NCBI GenBank assembly: GCA_040616305.1
Contig: CP159918.1
Coordinates: 1,116,001-1,180,000, forward strand
Direction of reading: 5' to 3'
DNA length: 64,000 nt
From: UBA1876 sp003446665
GTDB taxonomy: Bacteria > Synergistota > Synergistia > Synergistales > Thermovirgaceae
Of the stretch, positions 16,906 through 25,467 are shown in pieces. A program made the position numbers and the translations under genes. Numbering within the stretch: the first letter of the stretch is position 1; the number at the start of each line of letters is the position of its first letter. Under the pieces are notes generated by a model, which worked only from the letters and a program-made list of their open reading frames with translations, had not been told where the DNA came from and did not search any database.

Positions 16906-17904
16906 ATGATGCGTTCCACAAACACCAAAAAAGCCCTTTTGAAAGCTTTGATCGAAAAAGAAGGAAAAGTGGTCTCCGGACCTGAATTATGCCGCATTGC
17001 CAAGGTTTCCCGACAATCGGTATGGAAGGCCGTCGACTCTCTTCGTCTAGAAGGTTTCGAAATAGAACCTGTGCCTCATAAAGGATATCGCCTTGTGGAA
17101 TCAGCGACAGCCGACCTGAGCCCCACTTGGCTGGAACTGGAGCTGGAAGACTCTCCCTGGGGAGATACTGTCCTCTTCTGGGAATCATTGGGCTCTACGC
17201 AAGAACCAGCCAAGGAACTGGCGAAACAGGGTGCCCCCGAGGGCCTTCTCGTCGTGGCAGCGGAGCAGACATCCGGAAGAGGACGTCTAGGTAGAAAATG
17301 GCTATCTCCACAGGAAGGCAGCATATGTTTTTCCATCATAGTCCGGCCCAACCTGGTGCCCGGCAGGATACAGCTTCTTAGCTTTGCGGCGGCAATCGCG
17401 GTTCATGAAACACTGGAAAGGGAATTCGGTGTAGACTTCGAGCTAAAGTGGCCTAACGATATCCTCTTTCAAGGAGCCAAGGTCTGCGGAATCCTTACGG
17501 AAGCGTCAAGCGAGCCAGGGCACGTTCACTTTGCAGTAACCGGAATTGGATTAAACGCAAACATTGACCCAAGATCTATCACCATGGACGTAGCGGGCAA
17601 CTCTACCTCACTGCTGGCTATATTGGGACGCCCGGTGCATCGGGGGAAAGTAATCGCCTCCATAGTCAGAATCATGGAAAGGCAGGTAAGACTTCTTGAA
17701 ACCCCTGAAGGAAGCAGACAATGTATAGAAAGCTATTTGAGACGCTGTTCTACAATCGGGCGAGAAGTCATTCTAAACCATGAAGGCGAACCTCTTCGTG
17801 GGAAATCCGTCGGGATATCTGATTCGGGAGAAATAATACTGGAAATTGGCGGATTGAGACGTTCTTTTGCGGCCGTAGACATCAGACATTTGAGAACTTT
17901 CTAA
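16906..17904 (+). CDS. birA: Biotin-[acetyl-CoA-carboxylase] ligase with HTH domain (BirA)
   Basis: Attaches biotin to the biotin carboxyl carrier protein through biotinyl-AMP; the N-terminal winged helix suggests it is also a biotin-responsive repressor. Domains: HTH at residues 1-65 (SGPELCRIAKVSRQSVWKAV), catalytic domain with GSTQ, the biotin-AMP loop SGRGRLGRKW (about 125-134) and KWPNDI (about 182-187), then a short C-terminal SH3-like domain. Three possible starts (GTG 16903, ATG 16906, ATG 16909) follow TTGGAG; ATG 16906 has the best spacing. Its stop overlaps that of the convergent gene by 4 bases. No biotin genes are adjacent. Confidence 0.92.
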   Translation: MMRSTNTKKALLKALIEKEGKVVSGPELCRIAKVSRQSVWKAVDSLRLEGFEIEPVPHKGYRLVESATADLSPTWLELELEDSPWGDTVLFWESLGSTQEPAKELAKQGAPEGLLVVAAEQTSGRGRLGRKWLSPQEGSICFSIIVRPNLVPGRIQLLSFAAAIAVHETLEREFGVDFELKWPNDILFQGAKVCGILTEASSEPGHVHFAVTGIGLNANIDPRSITMDVAGNSTSLLAILGRPVHRGKVIASIVRIMERQVRLLETPEGSRQCIESYLRRCSTIGREVILNHEGEPLRGKSVGISDSGEIILEIGGLRRSFAAVDIRHLRTF

Positions 17905-18794
17905 CGGCTTGCCCGCCCCTCTTCAGCTCCTTTTAGCCTCACACTGTTCCAGACCATCAAGTAAAGGTCGTAAAGGTAGAGAAAAAAATCCTGATCTTGT
18001 GAAGGTACAGGAAGAATCATATAGTTGCCATATTTCATGGCGACTTCCGCTACCCCAGGGGGCGTCCATGCGTCGCACAATATCAGCCACCCCTGTTTTT
18101 GGGCTTCTTTTACGGCCAGAATGAGTGTTTCCATATCATTTCCTTTTGCCCAGGAGTTTTTTACTTCCGCCGGAGGACTTACGGTCATGCCGGTAGCAGC
18201 TTGCATCCACCTGCCAACTTCCCAGCACAGGTCGAGAATCTTTAAGGACCCTAGAAGCTGTCTTCCAACGAGTACAGTACTATCAAGGCGAGCCTGGAAC
18301 TCCGCAAGCCGACGTTGGTAGTAGGAATAATTTTCGGGGTCAAGTTGCGAAAATTTCGACATGGTGCGAAGCGCGACAAAAGGCAGCGTGGCCGGGTCCA
18401 AAAAGGGCATTTCGAGTCCACCAACTCCACCCAGGTCTCGTTCGTAAAGCAAGATCAAATTTAGCCCTTTTCCTTCGACCCCTGCCATTTTCGCATCGGT
18501 AGGGTCGAAAGCGAGTATTACCGTTCCTTGGGGAGGAAGTCCCAGTCGCCTGAGTTCGCCTTCTTCAGTCCAGCCCTGGACTCCGCGGACTGAACTGTAA
18601 GCCCCTCCGATAAAACGTGCCGTCATCGAAAGCCAGGGATGGGTCGTCCAAACTTCCCCTGGCTGCGTCGAGACAGCCGCTGCAGAGGCTTTTTGTCCCA
18701 GGAACACAACTGCGGTAATAAGAACAACGGAAAGAAACGCAATTAAATTTGGGAAAATACAATTTTTGAGAACGAAGCGGATCCCTTTACTCAT
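17901..18794 (-). CDS. TroA/ZnuA-like substrate-binding protein, degenerate metal site
   Basis: The 297-residue protein has an N-terminal hydrophobic export segment (about 14-38, ending KASAAA) and a layout like the TroA/ZnuA metal-binding proteins: a VWTTHPWLSMTARFIGG opening, LDPATLP, a long helix with LDPENYSYYQRRLAEF, and a C-terminal lobe strand WLILCDAWTPPGVAEVA. The first His ligand (normally in a PHxY motif) and the His-rich loop are not visible, so metal binding is doubtful. ATG 18794 overlaps the pyrE stop as ATGA, making it the last gene of the pyr operon. No ABC permease or ATPase gene accompanies it. Family assignment is my reading of distant similarity. Confidence 0.55.
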   Translation of the reverse strand: MSKGIRFVLKNCIFPNLIAFLSVVLITAVVFLGQKASAAAVSTQPGEVWTTHPWLSMTARFIGGAYSSVRGVQGWTEEGELRRLGLPPQGTVILAFDPTDAKMAGVEGKGLNLILLYERDLGGVGGLEMPFLDPATLPFVALRTMSKFSQLDPENYSYYQRRLAEFQARLDSTVLVGRQLLGSLKILDLCWEVGRWMQAATGMTVSPPAEVKNSWAKGNDMETLILAVKEAQKQGWLILCDAWTPPGVAEVAMKYGNYMILPVPSQDQDFFLYLYDLYLMVWNSVRLKGAEEGRASR

Positions 18795-19369
18795 GAATTT
18801 CGGCTCCCGGGTCTGGTCAAAGGGATTCCCTGTTTGCAATATGGACAGTCTTCTGGTGAATAATTGGGAAAAGAGACGTTCCATAGCGATATCAAAGGCT
18901 CAGGAAGACAGGCATTCCCGTCGCTCCTGTCGACGATGCAAGCCGTCGCCGCCCAAAAAACCTTTCCTTTGGAAAGAATCACCCTGGCCGTTTCAAGGCT
19001 GGACCCACCAGTAGTGATTACGTCCTCCACTACAACGAATCTGCCCGAATCTGGATGAGGAAAGCGTTTTAGCTGCATCAGGCCCTCTCTTCTCTCGCAA
19101 AAAATGAAAGGTACGCAGAGATGCCTCGCAACCTCATGTCCGACGATAAGCCCTCCCAAAGCAGGAGAAACGATAAAATCAGGTTTCAGTACCCTTACAG
19201 AGTCGGCCAAAAGCTTTCCTGCAAAAGAGGCGTTGCCAGGGAACCGCAGGAAAAGCGCGCATTGCATGTAGTAACCACTATGAAGCCCCGAACTCAAGGC
19301 GAAATGTCCTTGCTGCAGGGCTCCCGATTCTTCAAGACGTCTTCTTAGTTCTTCCTGGTTTTCTATCAT
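18791..19369 (-). CDS. pyrE: Orotate phosphoribosyltransferase
   Basis: Joins orotate and PRPP to give orotidine 5'-phosphate, step five of UMP synthesis. The 192-residue protein carries GHFALSSGLHSGYYMQC near residues 21-37, a CERREG loop region (about 91-96) and the PRPP-binding signature VVVEDVITTGGSS (about 111-123). The length fits the shorter PyrE form found in Firmicutes and archaea. ATG 19369 overlaps the pyrF stop by 4 bases; the 3' end overlaps the TroA-like gene by 4 bases. Confidence 0.95.
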   Translation of the reverse strand: MIENQEELRRRLEESGALQQGHFALSSGLHSGYYMQCALFLRFPGNASFAGKLLADSVRVLKPDFIVSPALGGLIVGHEVARHLCVPFIFCERREGLMQLKRFPHPDSGRFVVVEDVITTGGSSLETARVILSKGKVFWAATACIVDRSDGNACLPEPLISLWNVSFPNYSPEDCPYCKQGIPLTRPGSRNS

Positions 19370-20073
19370 CTTCTCAAATCCCTTAGAATCGTATCGATAA
19401 TTCTTCCCGGGTCTTCAGCCCTTGTAACGGGACGTCCAACTACGACGAAGTCCGCTCCCCCTTCGGCCGCAAACGATGGGGTCGACGTGCGGCGCTGGTC
19501 ATCAAACATCTCGTAATCGGCAGGCCTTATACCTGGAACTATTTTCAGCAGGCCGAAGTAGGGATCGCGGTTGAACATAGCTAATTCCCGAGGCGAGCAA
19601 ACGATACCATCCATTCCGCTTTCTACTGCAATTTTGGCCCTTTTCGCTAGAGCATCATTAATGGAACATCCCGGATGCACCTCATCCCAACTTGTAGAAT
19701 CAAGGCTCGTGAGAACAGTTACCCCGAAAAGAAGCGTACTTTTGTCTTTCCGGGCCCTTACCGCAGATTCCATCATCGGCCTTCCGCCTGAAGTATGAAG
19801 AGTAATCGCCCAAATCCCTTTGGAAGAAAGGAATTTGACCGCTTCCGCCACAGTGTTGGGAATGTCGTGAAGTTTCAGATCCAGAAATATTTTCCGCCCA
19901 TCTTCCCGAAGCCTGGTTATGAAATCCGTTCCGCCTTGCGCAAACAGCCCCGGCCCTATTTTTACGTATTTTATCCTTTTCCCCCATCGCCTGAGGAAAT
20001 CGAGGGCTTCGTCCGTCGTCTCCAGATCAAGGGCAAGAATCATACGAGGCTCTTTCTTTCCTGTTTTATCCAT
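19366..20073 (-). CDS. pyrF: Orotidine 5'-phosphate decarboxylase
   Basis: Decarboxylates OMP to UMP, the last step of the pathway. The 235-residue protein is a TIM barrel with ILALDLET at the first strand, YVKIGPGLF (about 36-44), the catalytic Asp-Lys-Asp motif in FLDLKLHDIPNTV (about 61-73), and the phosphate-binding VVGRPVTRAEDP near the C terminus (about 211-222). ATG 20073 follows AAGGAGG at 9 bases and overlaps pyrD by 8 bases. Confidence 0.96.
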   Translation of the reverse strand: MDKTGKKEPRMILALDLETTDEALDFLRRWGKRIKYVKIGPGLFAQGGTDFITRLREDGRKIFLDLKLHDIPNTVAEAVKFLSSKGIWAITLHTSGGRPMMESAVRARKDKSTLLFGVTVLTSLDSTSWDEVHPGCSINDALAKRAKIAVESGMDGIVCSPRELAMFNRDPYFGLLKIVPGIRPADYEMFDDQRRTSTPSFAAEGGADFVVVGRPVTRAEDPGRIIDTILRDLRR

Positions 20074-21025
20074 GCCTTAAATCCTCCTTGTTTGTCTCCC
20101 GCCTTCTTTCATGGGCAATACCTGTCAGATCCGCTACAGATCCAATATTTCGCTTTTCCAACAATGAGGAAAGTCCTTCGTACAATTTGGCAGGAGCCAG
20201 AAGATCGAAAAAAAGCGCAGATCCTACTTGCACTGCCGAAGCCCCGGCGGCGATCATCGAAGCGGCGTTCTGCCAGGTGCAAACGCCTCCCGAGGCGATT
20301 ACCGGTATCTTGACCGCGGAGTAGGTTTCCCACACGAGCCTGAGCGCGAGCGGGAAAACAGCAGGGCCTGAAAGACCCGCATGTATGTTGTCAAAAACAG
20401 GTTCAAGCCTCGAAACGTCGATGGCCGTGCCCAACCACGTATTGGCTACCACCACGGCATCGGCGCCGGACTTTTCCGCCGCCAGGGCGGTTTCGGTAAA
20501 AGAAGACACATTCGGCGACAGTTTGACCCAAAGCAGACCCTTCCAGTTTCTTCTAGCCAGGGAAACTACTCTTTCCAAGGCATTCACGTCTTGTGCCCAG
20601 GAAAGGCCTCCTTTGGAAACGTTGGGGCAGGAAACGTTGAGTTCTACCGGTACATTTCCGGCGGCATCCATTATGTACCCCAGTAGGAGAAGCAGTTCTT
20701 TTTCCGTCTCAAATGAGAGGTTGAAAATTACTGGTTTTCCGGCTTTTTTCAGCTGTTTGTACTCTTGCTTCAGGAATGCCTTTATTCCTGGATTTTGAAG
20801 GCCGATGCTGTTCATGAGGCCACAGGGTGTTTCCCACACGCGTATTCCCGGATTCCCTCTTTTAGACCTTAAAGTCAGTCCTTTGGTGCAAAATCCCCCT
20901 ACTCCGTTCATTGCTCCATCGGGCCATTCGGCACTGTCCATGGGCCAAACGCCTGAAGCTATGAAAAGCGGCGATTCGAACTCGATACCACCAATATTTA
21001 TGGCCATCTTTTTATCAGGGTTCAT
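20066..21025 (-). CDS. pyrD: Dihydroorotate dehydrogenase B (NAD+), catalytic subunit
   Basis: FMN enzyme oxidising dihydroorotate to orotate; class 1B forms pass electrons through PyrK to NAD+. The 319-residue protein has FCTKGLTLRSKRGNPG (about 46-61), NSIGLQNPG (about 72-80), ELNVSCPNVSKGG (about 128-140) with the class 1 catalytic cysteine, VKLSPN, and an ASGGVCTWQNAASMIAAGA-type FMN phosphate site (about 245-263). ATG 21025 overlaps pyrK by 11 bases, supporting a PyrDK heterotetramer. Confidence 0.95.
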   Translation of the reverse strand: MNPDKKMAINIGGIEFESPLFIASGVWPMDSAEWPDGAMNGVGGFCTKGLTLRSKRGNPGIRVWETPCGLMNSIGLQNPGIKAFLKQEYKQLKKAGKPVIFNLSFETEKELLLLLGYIMDAAGNVPVELNVSCPNVSKGGLSWAQDVNALERVVSLARRNWKGLLWVKLSPNVSSFTETALAAEKSGADAVVVANTWLGTAIDVSRLEPVFDNIHAGLSGPAVFPLALRLVWETYSAVKIPVIASGGVCTWQNAASMIAAGASAVQVGSALFFDLLAPAKLYEGLSSLLEKRNIGSVADLTGIAHERRRETNKEDLRHG

Positions 21026-21791
21026 ACCGGATGATCTCCTTCAACCTGAAAACAGGCCCATCCGCGCAAACCCGTTTCGGCCCTTCCCGGGTTTGCACGG
21101 CACATCCCAGACAACCTCCGTAACCACAGGCCATCCGGCTTTCGAGGCTTACCCAGATCGGCAAGGTCACCCGTTCTTTAATTTTTCCCATGGCATGGAA
21201 CATGCCTTCAGGCCCGCAAGCCCATACCTCGTCGTTTTCGTCCAGAATCTCCGCGAGGCCGTCTACAATGGTCCCTTTTCGACCTATCATCCCGTTTTCC
21301 GAAAACAACAAGGTATCGGGAAACTTCTGGATGATAGACTTTGAGAAAAGCTCCCATTCCGGCTCTCCCGTGACGCCAAGTAAAAGAAGCGTCCTTACGG
21401 AGCTTTCGTAGTAATGTCGGGCAAAAAGCAACGGGGCAATACCCATCGCTCCTCCTGCGAGGACAAGCCTTTTACCTAGGGGTTTCGGAAATCCATTGCC
21501 GCATGGTCCTCTCATCAACACTTTTTGGCCTCTTTCGCATTCCGCCAAAAGTTCCGTACCCCTGCCAACGACTTTGAAACTTATATCGAGGGAACCATCA
21601 GGATTATTGCCTGATACGGCAAAGGGCCTGAAAAGGAACGGGTCTTTTGAGCTCCAGGCCCTGATCATGAAAAATTGTCCAGGCAAAATCCGGAGGCGAA
21701 GTTTTTCAGGCTTCAGCTTAATAGCCCAGATGCCTGGTGCGATGCTTTCTTTTTCAATGACGGTAGCTCTGAAATCTGAGAGTCTTTGCAT
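21015..21791 (-). CDS. pyrK: Dihydroorotate dehydrogenase B, electron-transfer subunit
   Basis: Flavin and [2Fe-2S] subunit that links PyrD to NAD+. The 258-residue protein has a ferredoxin-reductase fold: PGQFFMIRAW (FAD), GPCGNGFP, LAGGAMGIAPLLF (NAD-binding) and a C-terminal cluster motif CGYGGCLGCAVQT followed by the fourth Cys in RVCADGPVF. ATG 21791 is chosen with GAGAGGG upstream; the frame extends to TTG 21842 but those residues overlap pyrC and are not family-like. Confidence 0.95.
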   Translation of the reverse strand: MQRLSDFRATVIEKESIAPGIWAIKLKPEKLRLRILPGQFFMIRAWSSKDPFLFRPFAVSGNNPDGSLDISFKVVGRGTELLAECERGQKVLMRGPCGNGFPKPLGKRLVLAGGAMGIAPLLFARHYYESSVRTLLLLGVTGEPEWELFSKSIIQKFPDTLLFSENGMIGRKGTIVDGLAEILDENDEVWACGPEGMFHAMGKIKERVTLPIWVSLESRMACGYGGCLGCAVQTREGPKRVCADGPVFRLKEIIRYEP

Positions 21792-21819
21792 GAACGTTAT
21801 GCCCTCTCCGAATCCCGGA

Positions 21820-23124
21820 TCATTCAGTTTCCCCGAAAACAATTCTTCCTTCGACGATGGTCATTATAGGCCAATTTGCAAATGTTCGTCCTTTCCAGGG
21901 AGTCATTTTCGCTTTGCTCCTCCAAAGGGATGGATCCACGGTTTTTTCGATACCAGGATCGAGGACGGTTATATCCGCAGGACCGCCTTCGCGGATTTTC
22001 CCCAGCTCGCTCCATTTTTTCGGCAATAGCCTTGCAGGTCCGGCAGTCCACAGATAAAGCATCCTTTCCAGCGGACAGGGTTTGCCTCGGTTGTTCCATT
22101 CAGTGAGGACTGCCGCCACAGCGCACTCCAGAGACGCAATACCAAAGGGAGCTTCCTGAAAAGGCACGTCCTTTTCGTCGGAATGGTAAGGAGCGTGATC
22201 AGTAATTATAGCGTCCACTGTTCCATCACAAATCCCCTCCCAGAGGGCATCCCTGTCAGTGGAACTTCTAAGGGGCGGGTTAACCTTGAAAAGGCTATCG
22301 TACCGCGATTCCACGACAGCGGATTCGTCAAACACGAGATGATGGCAGGTAACATCCGCGGTTACCGAAAGCCCCTGTCTTTTCGCCAGTCTTACGGCCT
22401 CGATCCCCTTTTTGGAACTCACGTGAGTAAAATGGACGGGACTTCCTGTTTCCTCACAAAGATGAATTCCCCGATGTATGTCGCTGACCTCAGAGGAAAC
22501 GGGACTTCCTTTCAGCCCCGATCGCGATGAACTGTAACCCCAGTTGACCTGGGCGCCACGGGAAAGGTCGAGATCTTCGGGGTGTTCCATGATCCTTACA
22601 CCCAGGTTGCGGGTATAAAGCAACGCTTTATGAAGCAGGCCCGATTTCCAGACTGGCGACCCGTCATCGGTAAAAAAAACCGCCCCGGCAGCCGCCATTT
22701 TTGCCAATTCCGCGAGGCGCTCCCCTGAGCGGCCCTTTGTCACCGTGCCCGCTGGCAGAACACGAGCTCCTTGCGAGTTCATTCCTCTGTCCATTACATA
22801 CTGAACCAGCGAGGCGCAATCTATCGGCGGCTCCGTATTGGGCATGGCGACTACGGTGCTGAATCCTCCAGCCGCTGCAGCAAGAGCGCCTGAAGGTATG
22901 TCCTCTCTCCATTCCTGCCCTGGGTCGCGCAAGTGGACGTGCAGGTCGATGAACCCGGGACAGACGATTTTGCCATCCAGATCGTATGTATGGTTTCCCA
23001 TGCCTCTCTGCGGCTGTGTTTCTCCAACCTTTTGTATCCTTCCGCCTTCAATTAGAACGTCTTTGGGCTTTTCTACCAGTTTTTCACCATCGAAAATCAG
23101 ACCGTTTCGAAGTAAAATGGTCAT
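21820..23124 (-). CDS. pyrC: Dihydroorotase
   Basis: Cyclises N-carbamoyl-aspartate to dihydroorotate. The 434-residue type I dihydroorotase has DLHVHLRDPG (about 59-68; two metal-binding His), AMPNTEPP (about 92-99), HVSS, and DAIITDHAPYHSDEK (about 302-316) with the catalytic Asp. A Lys that is usually carbamylated is not obvious from reading alone. ATG 23124 overlaps the pyrB stop by 4 bases (ATGA). Confidence 0.95.
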   Translation of the reverse strand: MTILLRNGLIFDGEKLVEKPKDVLIEGGRIQKVGETQPQRGMGNHTYDLDGKIVCPGFIDLHVHLRDPGQEWREDIPSGALAAAAGGFSTVVAMPNTEPPIDCASLVQYVMDRGMNSQGARVLPAGTVTKGRSGERLAELAKMAAAGAVFFTDDGSPVWKSGLLHKALLYTRNLGVRIMEHPEDLDLSRGAQVNWGYSSSRSGLKGSPVSSEVSDIHRGIHLCEETGSPVHFTHVSSKKGIEAVRLAKRQGLSVTADVTCHHLVFDESAVVESRYDSLFKVNPPLRSSTDRDALWEGICDGTVDAIITDHAPYHSDEKDVPFQEAPFGIASLECAVAAVLTEWNNRGKPCPLERMLYLWTAGPARLLPKKWSELGKIREGGPADITVLDPGIEKTVDPSLWRSKAKMTPWKGRTFANWPIMTIVEGRIVFGETE

Positions 23125-24053
23125 TCTTTTCCAGCACCTCCAAGACAAAGATAAAGCAAGGCCATCCTTACAGCCACCCCACTTCTTACCTGGGCTAAAA
23201 TGGCGCTCTGGGGCCCATCGGCTACGGCGCTTTCTATTTCAACACGCCGGTTAACAGGACCTGGATGCATTATCAAGGCTTCTTTCGCAGCCGCCTTAAT
23301 GAGTCGTTCGTCGGCGCCATAGGTAAGGAAATACTCGTCCAGGGAGGGGAAAAGTCCTTCATCCTGTCTTTCTTTTTGTATCCTCAAAAGATAGACGATA
23401 TCGGCTTCCTTGACTGCTTCGAAAGGATTTGCCTCGTATGCCGCGCCGAAAGATTCCAGGTCGGGAGGTAAAAGAGTCGGCGGTCCGGAAAGAACAACGT
23501 TAACTCCCATGGTTTTAAAGCCGATCATGTTGCTCCGCGCAACGCGACTGTGTTGTATATCGCCTATAATTGTCATTTTCTTACCATCGAGGCGGCCCAG
23601 GCGCTTCCAGGCAGTGTAGATATCCAAAAGCGCCTGTGTAGGATGAGCGTGAGTACCGTCACCACCGTTGAAAACAGCGCTTCTTTTAAGTTTGTTCTTA
23701 AGATAGGCTGCAGACCCGACTGCACCATGACGTATGACAACCGCGTCGGCTCCCATGGCTTCAAGCGTCCATGCCGTATCGCGCAAGGTTTCCCCTTTCA
23801 TGGAGCTTGATCCTGAAGCCGACCAATTGACCACATCGGCGCTCAAAAACTTCTCCGCCAGCTCGAAGGACACACGCGTCCGGGTTGAAGGTTCGTAAAA
23901 AAGATTGACTACAAGTTTCCCGCGCAAGGCAGGAACTTTCTTAATAGGCCGGTCCAGGAGGTCCTCCATGTTCTTTGCGTTTTCCAACAGATATTCGATT
24001 TCCTCGCGACTCCAGGTGTCCAGGTCTATAAGGCTTCTATGTTTCCACTCCAT
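23121..24053 (-). CDS. pyrB: Aspartate carbamoyltransferase, catalytic subunit
   Basis: Condenses carbamoyl phosphate and aspartate, the committed step of pyrimidine synthesis. The 310-residue protein has the carbamoyl-phosphate motif EPSTRTRVSFE (about 52-62), GDGTHAHPTQALLD (about 127-140), GDIQHSRVARSN (about 160-171) and the HPGPVNR loop (about 262-268). No pyrI regulatory subunit follows, as in Firmicutes-type enzymes. GTG 24059 is an alternative start, 5 bases after GAGGAG. The pathway's first genes (carAB) are not in the window. Confidence 0.95.
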   Translation of the reverse strand: MEWKHRSLIDLDTWSREEIEYLLENAKNMEDLLDRPIKKVPALRGKLVVNLFYEPSTRTRVSFELAEKFLSADVVNWSASGSSSMKGETLRDTAWTLEAMGADAVVIRHGAVGSAAYLKNKLKRSAVFNGGDGTHAHPTQALLDIYTAWKRLGRLDGKKMTIIGDIQHSRVARSNMIGFKTMGVNVVLSGPPTLLPPDLESFGAAYEANPFEAVKEADIVYLLRIQKERQDEGLFPSLDEYFLTYGADERLIKAAAKEALIMHPGPVNRRVEIESAVADGPQSAILAQVRSGVAVRMALLYLCLGGAGKE

Positions 24054-24061
24054 TCCCACCT

Positions 24062-24583
24062 TTACTCCTCTCGTTGGCAGATTACGACTTCATCGACTCC
24101 ATCGAGTTCACTAACCCTTACCTCTACAACCTCGTCCTGTGAGGTAGGCACCGTTTTGCCGACGAAATCGGGATGAATCGGAAGTTCCCTGTGCCCTCTG
24201 TCTATGAGCACACAAAGCTGCACAGCCGATGGTCTTCCAAGATCCATAAGGGCGTCCATGGCTGCGCGAGTCGTCCTTCCGGTATAAATTACATCATCCA
24301 CAAGAATCACTGTTTTGTTCGAAATATCAACCGGGATGGCCGTGCTGTGTACCACTGGCTGATCGTGAAGAAGCGTGAGGTCATCCCTGTAAAGGGTTAT
24401 GTCCAGCACACCGCTTTGGACCTTTTTTGATTCCGTCTCTTTTATGTATTCTTTCATTCTGTTTGCCAGGTGAACCCCCCTTCTTTGTATCCCCACCAAA
24501 AGGCAGTTTTCTCCACCCCGGTTTTTTTCAAGGATCTCGTGAGCCAGGCGCTTGAGCGCCCGTGTCATTTCATCCGCGTTCAT
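24062..24583 (-). CDS. pyrR: PyrR, pyr mRNA-binding attenuator / uracil phosphoribosyltransferase
   Basis: In Firmicutes PyrR binds pyr leader RNA when UMP is high and promotes termination; it also has weak UPRTase activity. The 173-residue protein begins MNADEMTRALKRLAHEI and has the PRPP motif VILVDDVIYTGRTTRAA (about 96-112) and an IDRGHRELPI segment (about 127-136). ATG 24583 is chosen by homology; the frame is open to 24637 but that would run into the leader terminator. It is first in the operon, directly behind an attenuator-like hairpin, as expected for autoregulation. Confidence 0.94.
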   Translation of the reverse strand: MNADEMTRALKRLAHEILEKNRGGENCLLVGIQRRGVHLANRMKEYIKETESKKVQSGVLDITLYRDDLTLLHDQPVVHSTAIPVDISNKTVILVDDVIYTGRTTRAAMDALMDLGRPSAVQLCVLIDRGHRELPIHPDFVGKTVPTSQDEVVEVRVSELDGVDEVVICQREE

Positions 24584-24622
24584 CACCTTAGCCTTTTCTC
24601 TCAACAATCCAAGCACCCCCAT

Positions 24623-24705
24623 AAAAAAAGGAGACAACGTCGTGTATTTCGACGATTGCCCCCTTTATTTTATCCAAGGCAAAATTCCCTTGCCGTCGGA
24701 ATTTC
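24623..24705 (-). promoter_or_regulatory. pyr leader attenuator: terminator with competing antiterminator stem
   Basis: Read on the minus strand, the pyrR leader ends in a strong terminator: CGACG/CGTCG core extended by A/T and G/C pairs (24630-24642 with 24650-24663, 7-base loop) followed by seven T (24629-24623). Just upstream, TTGCCTT (24682-24676) can pair with AAGGGGGCAA (about 24665-24656), which would open the terminator. A further hairpin with 7-base arms (24698-24704 and 24682-24688) overlaps the same TTGCC region and could act as anti-antiterminator. This three-way switch fits PyrR control; the PyrR-binding loop consensus itself was not clearly seen. Confidence 0.65.
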
Positions 24706-24722
24706 CCTGTTTTATATACTGC

Positions 24723-24757
24723 ATCCTCCACGGCCCCTTCTTCTTTAGTCCCGTGGA
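24723..24757 (-). promoter_or_regulatory. Hairpin at the 5' end of the pyr leader
   Basis: Perfect 7-base arms TCCACGG (24757-24751) and CCGTGGA (24733-24727) enclose a purine-rich loop at the predicted start of the pyr transcript, with flanking GGAT able to pair with AT further out. It may be the regulator-binding element or a 5' stabilising stem. Confidence 0.45.
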
Positions 24758-24761
24758 TATG

Positions 24762-24790
24762 ATTCTACCAATGATACAGTTTAAATGCAA
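24762..24790 (-). promoter_or_regulatory. pyr operon promoter
   Basis: -35 TTGCAT (24790-24785), 17-base spacer, -10 TAGAAT (24767-24762). It overlaps the last codons and stop of rnc, placing the transcript start near 24755 and giving a leader of about 170 bases before pyrR. Confidence 0.6.
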
Positions 24791-25461
24791 TCGGTTGCAT
24801 TAAGATCCATCAATAACTTTTCCGCTGCCCTGTTTTCCGCTTCTCTTATAGTTTTTCCAACTGCCGTTGCCATCGTTTTTCCATCTATAATTACCTTCAC
24901 GGTATGAAGCGGTTCGTGGTCGGGCCCCTCCGTTTTCACAAGGTAGTATTCAGGCCGGGTTCTGCCCCTCGATTCCAGTAACTCCTGAAGAAGGGTTTTC
25001 GGGTTGCGACTTTCCCTGAAAAACAGGGACTCCCTCGATCGGCAGAAACGCGAAATTACATCAAAAGCACGGTCGAAACCTCCGTCCAGATACAAGGCAC
25101 CAAGGACAGCTTCAGCTGCGTCGGCCAAAACGGACGGGTTTTCTTTCCCCCTGCTTTTTTCAAGCCCTTTCCCGAGGCGAATAACCTTACCGAGTCCAAT
25201 TTCGCGAGCCCAATCGGCCAATGCCTCTTCGCAAACCAAAGACGCCCGTTTTCGACTTAAATCGCCTTCCGTATCGCCGGGAAAGCTTTTCCAAAGGTAA
25301 TGGGATACAGCCAATTGCAGTACTGCATCTCCAAGGAATTCAAGCCGTTCATTTGTGTAAGGCAAACCGCACTCATTTGAAAATGACGCGTGAGTCAGGG
25401 CTTCTTCCAGATATTGTGGATTATGGAAAACATAACTCAAAGCATCCTGGATTTCTTGCAA
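24781..25461 (-). CDS. rnc: Ribonuclease III
   Basis: Cleaves double-stranded RNA in rRNA and mRNA processing. The 226-residue protein has the catalytic signature NERLEFLGDAVL (about 37-48), a second acidic site DAAEAVLGALYLDGG (about 112-126) and a C-terminal dsRNA-binding domain (about 157-226) ending GKTIREAENRAAEKLL. It follows fabF by 6 bases, last gene of the fatty-acid operon, the same order as in many Firmicutes (acpP-rnc region). Confidence 0.96.
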   Translation of the reverse strand: MQEIQDALSYVFHNPQYLEEALTHASFSNECGLPYTNERLEFLGDAVLQLAVSHYLWKSFPGDTEGDLSRKRASLVCEEALADWAREIGLGKVIRLGKGLEKSRGKENPSVLADAAEAVLGALYLDGGFDRAFDVISRFCRSRESLFFRESRNPKTLLQELLESRGRTRPEYYLVKTEGPDHEPLHTVKVIIDGKTMATAVGKTIREAENRAAEKLLMDLNATDCI

Positions 25462-25467
25462 TTGTTT

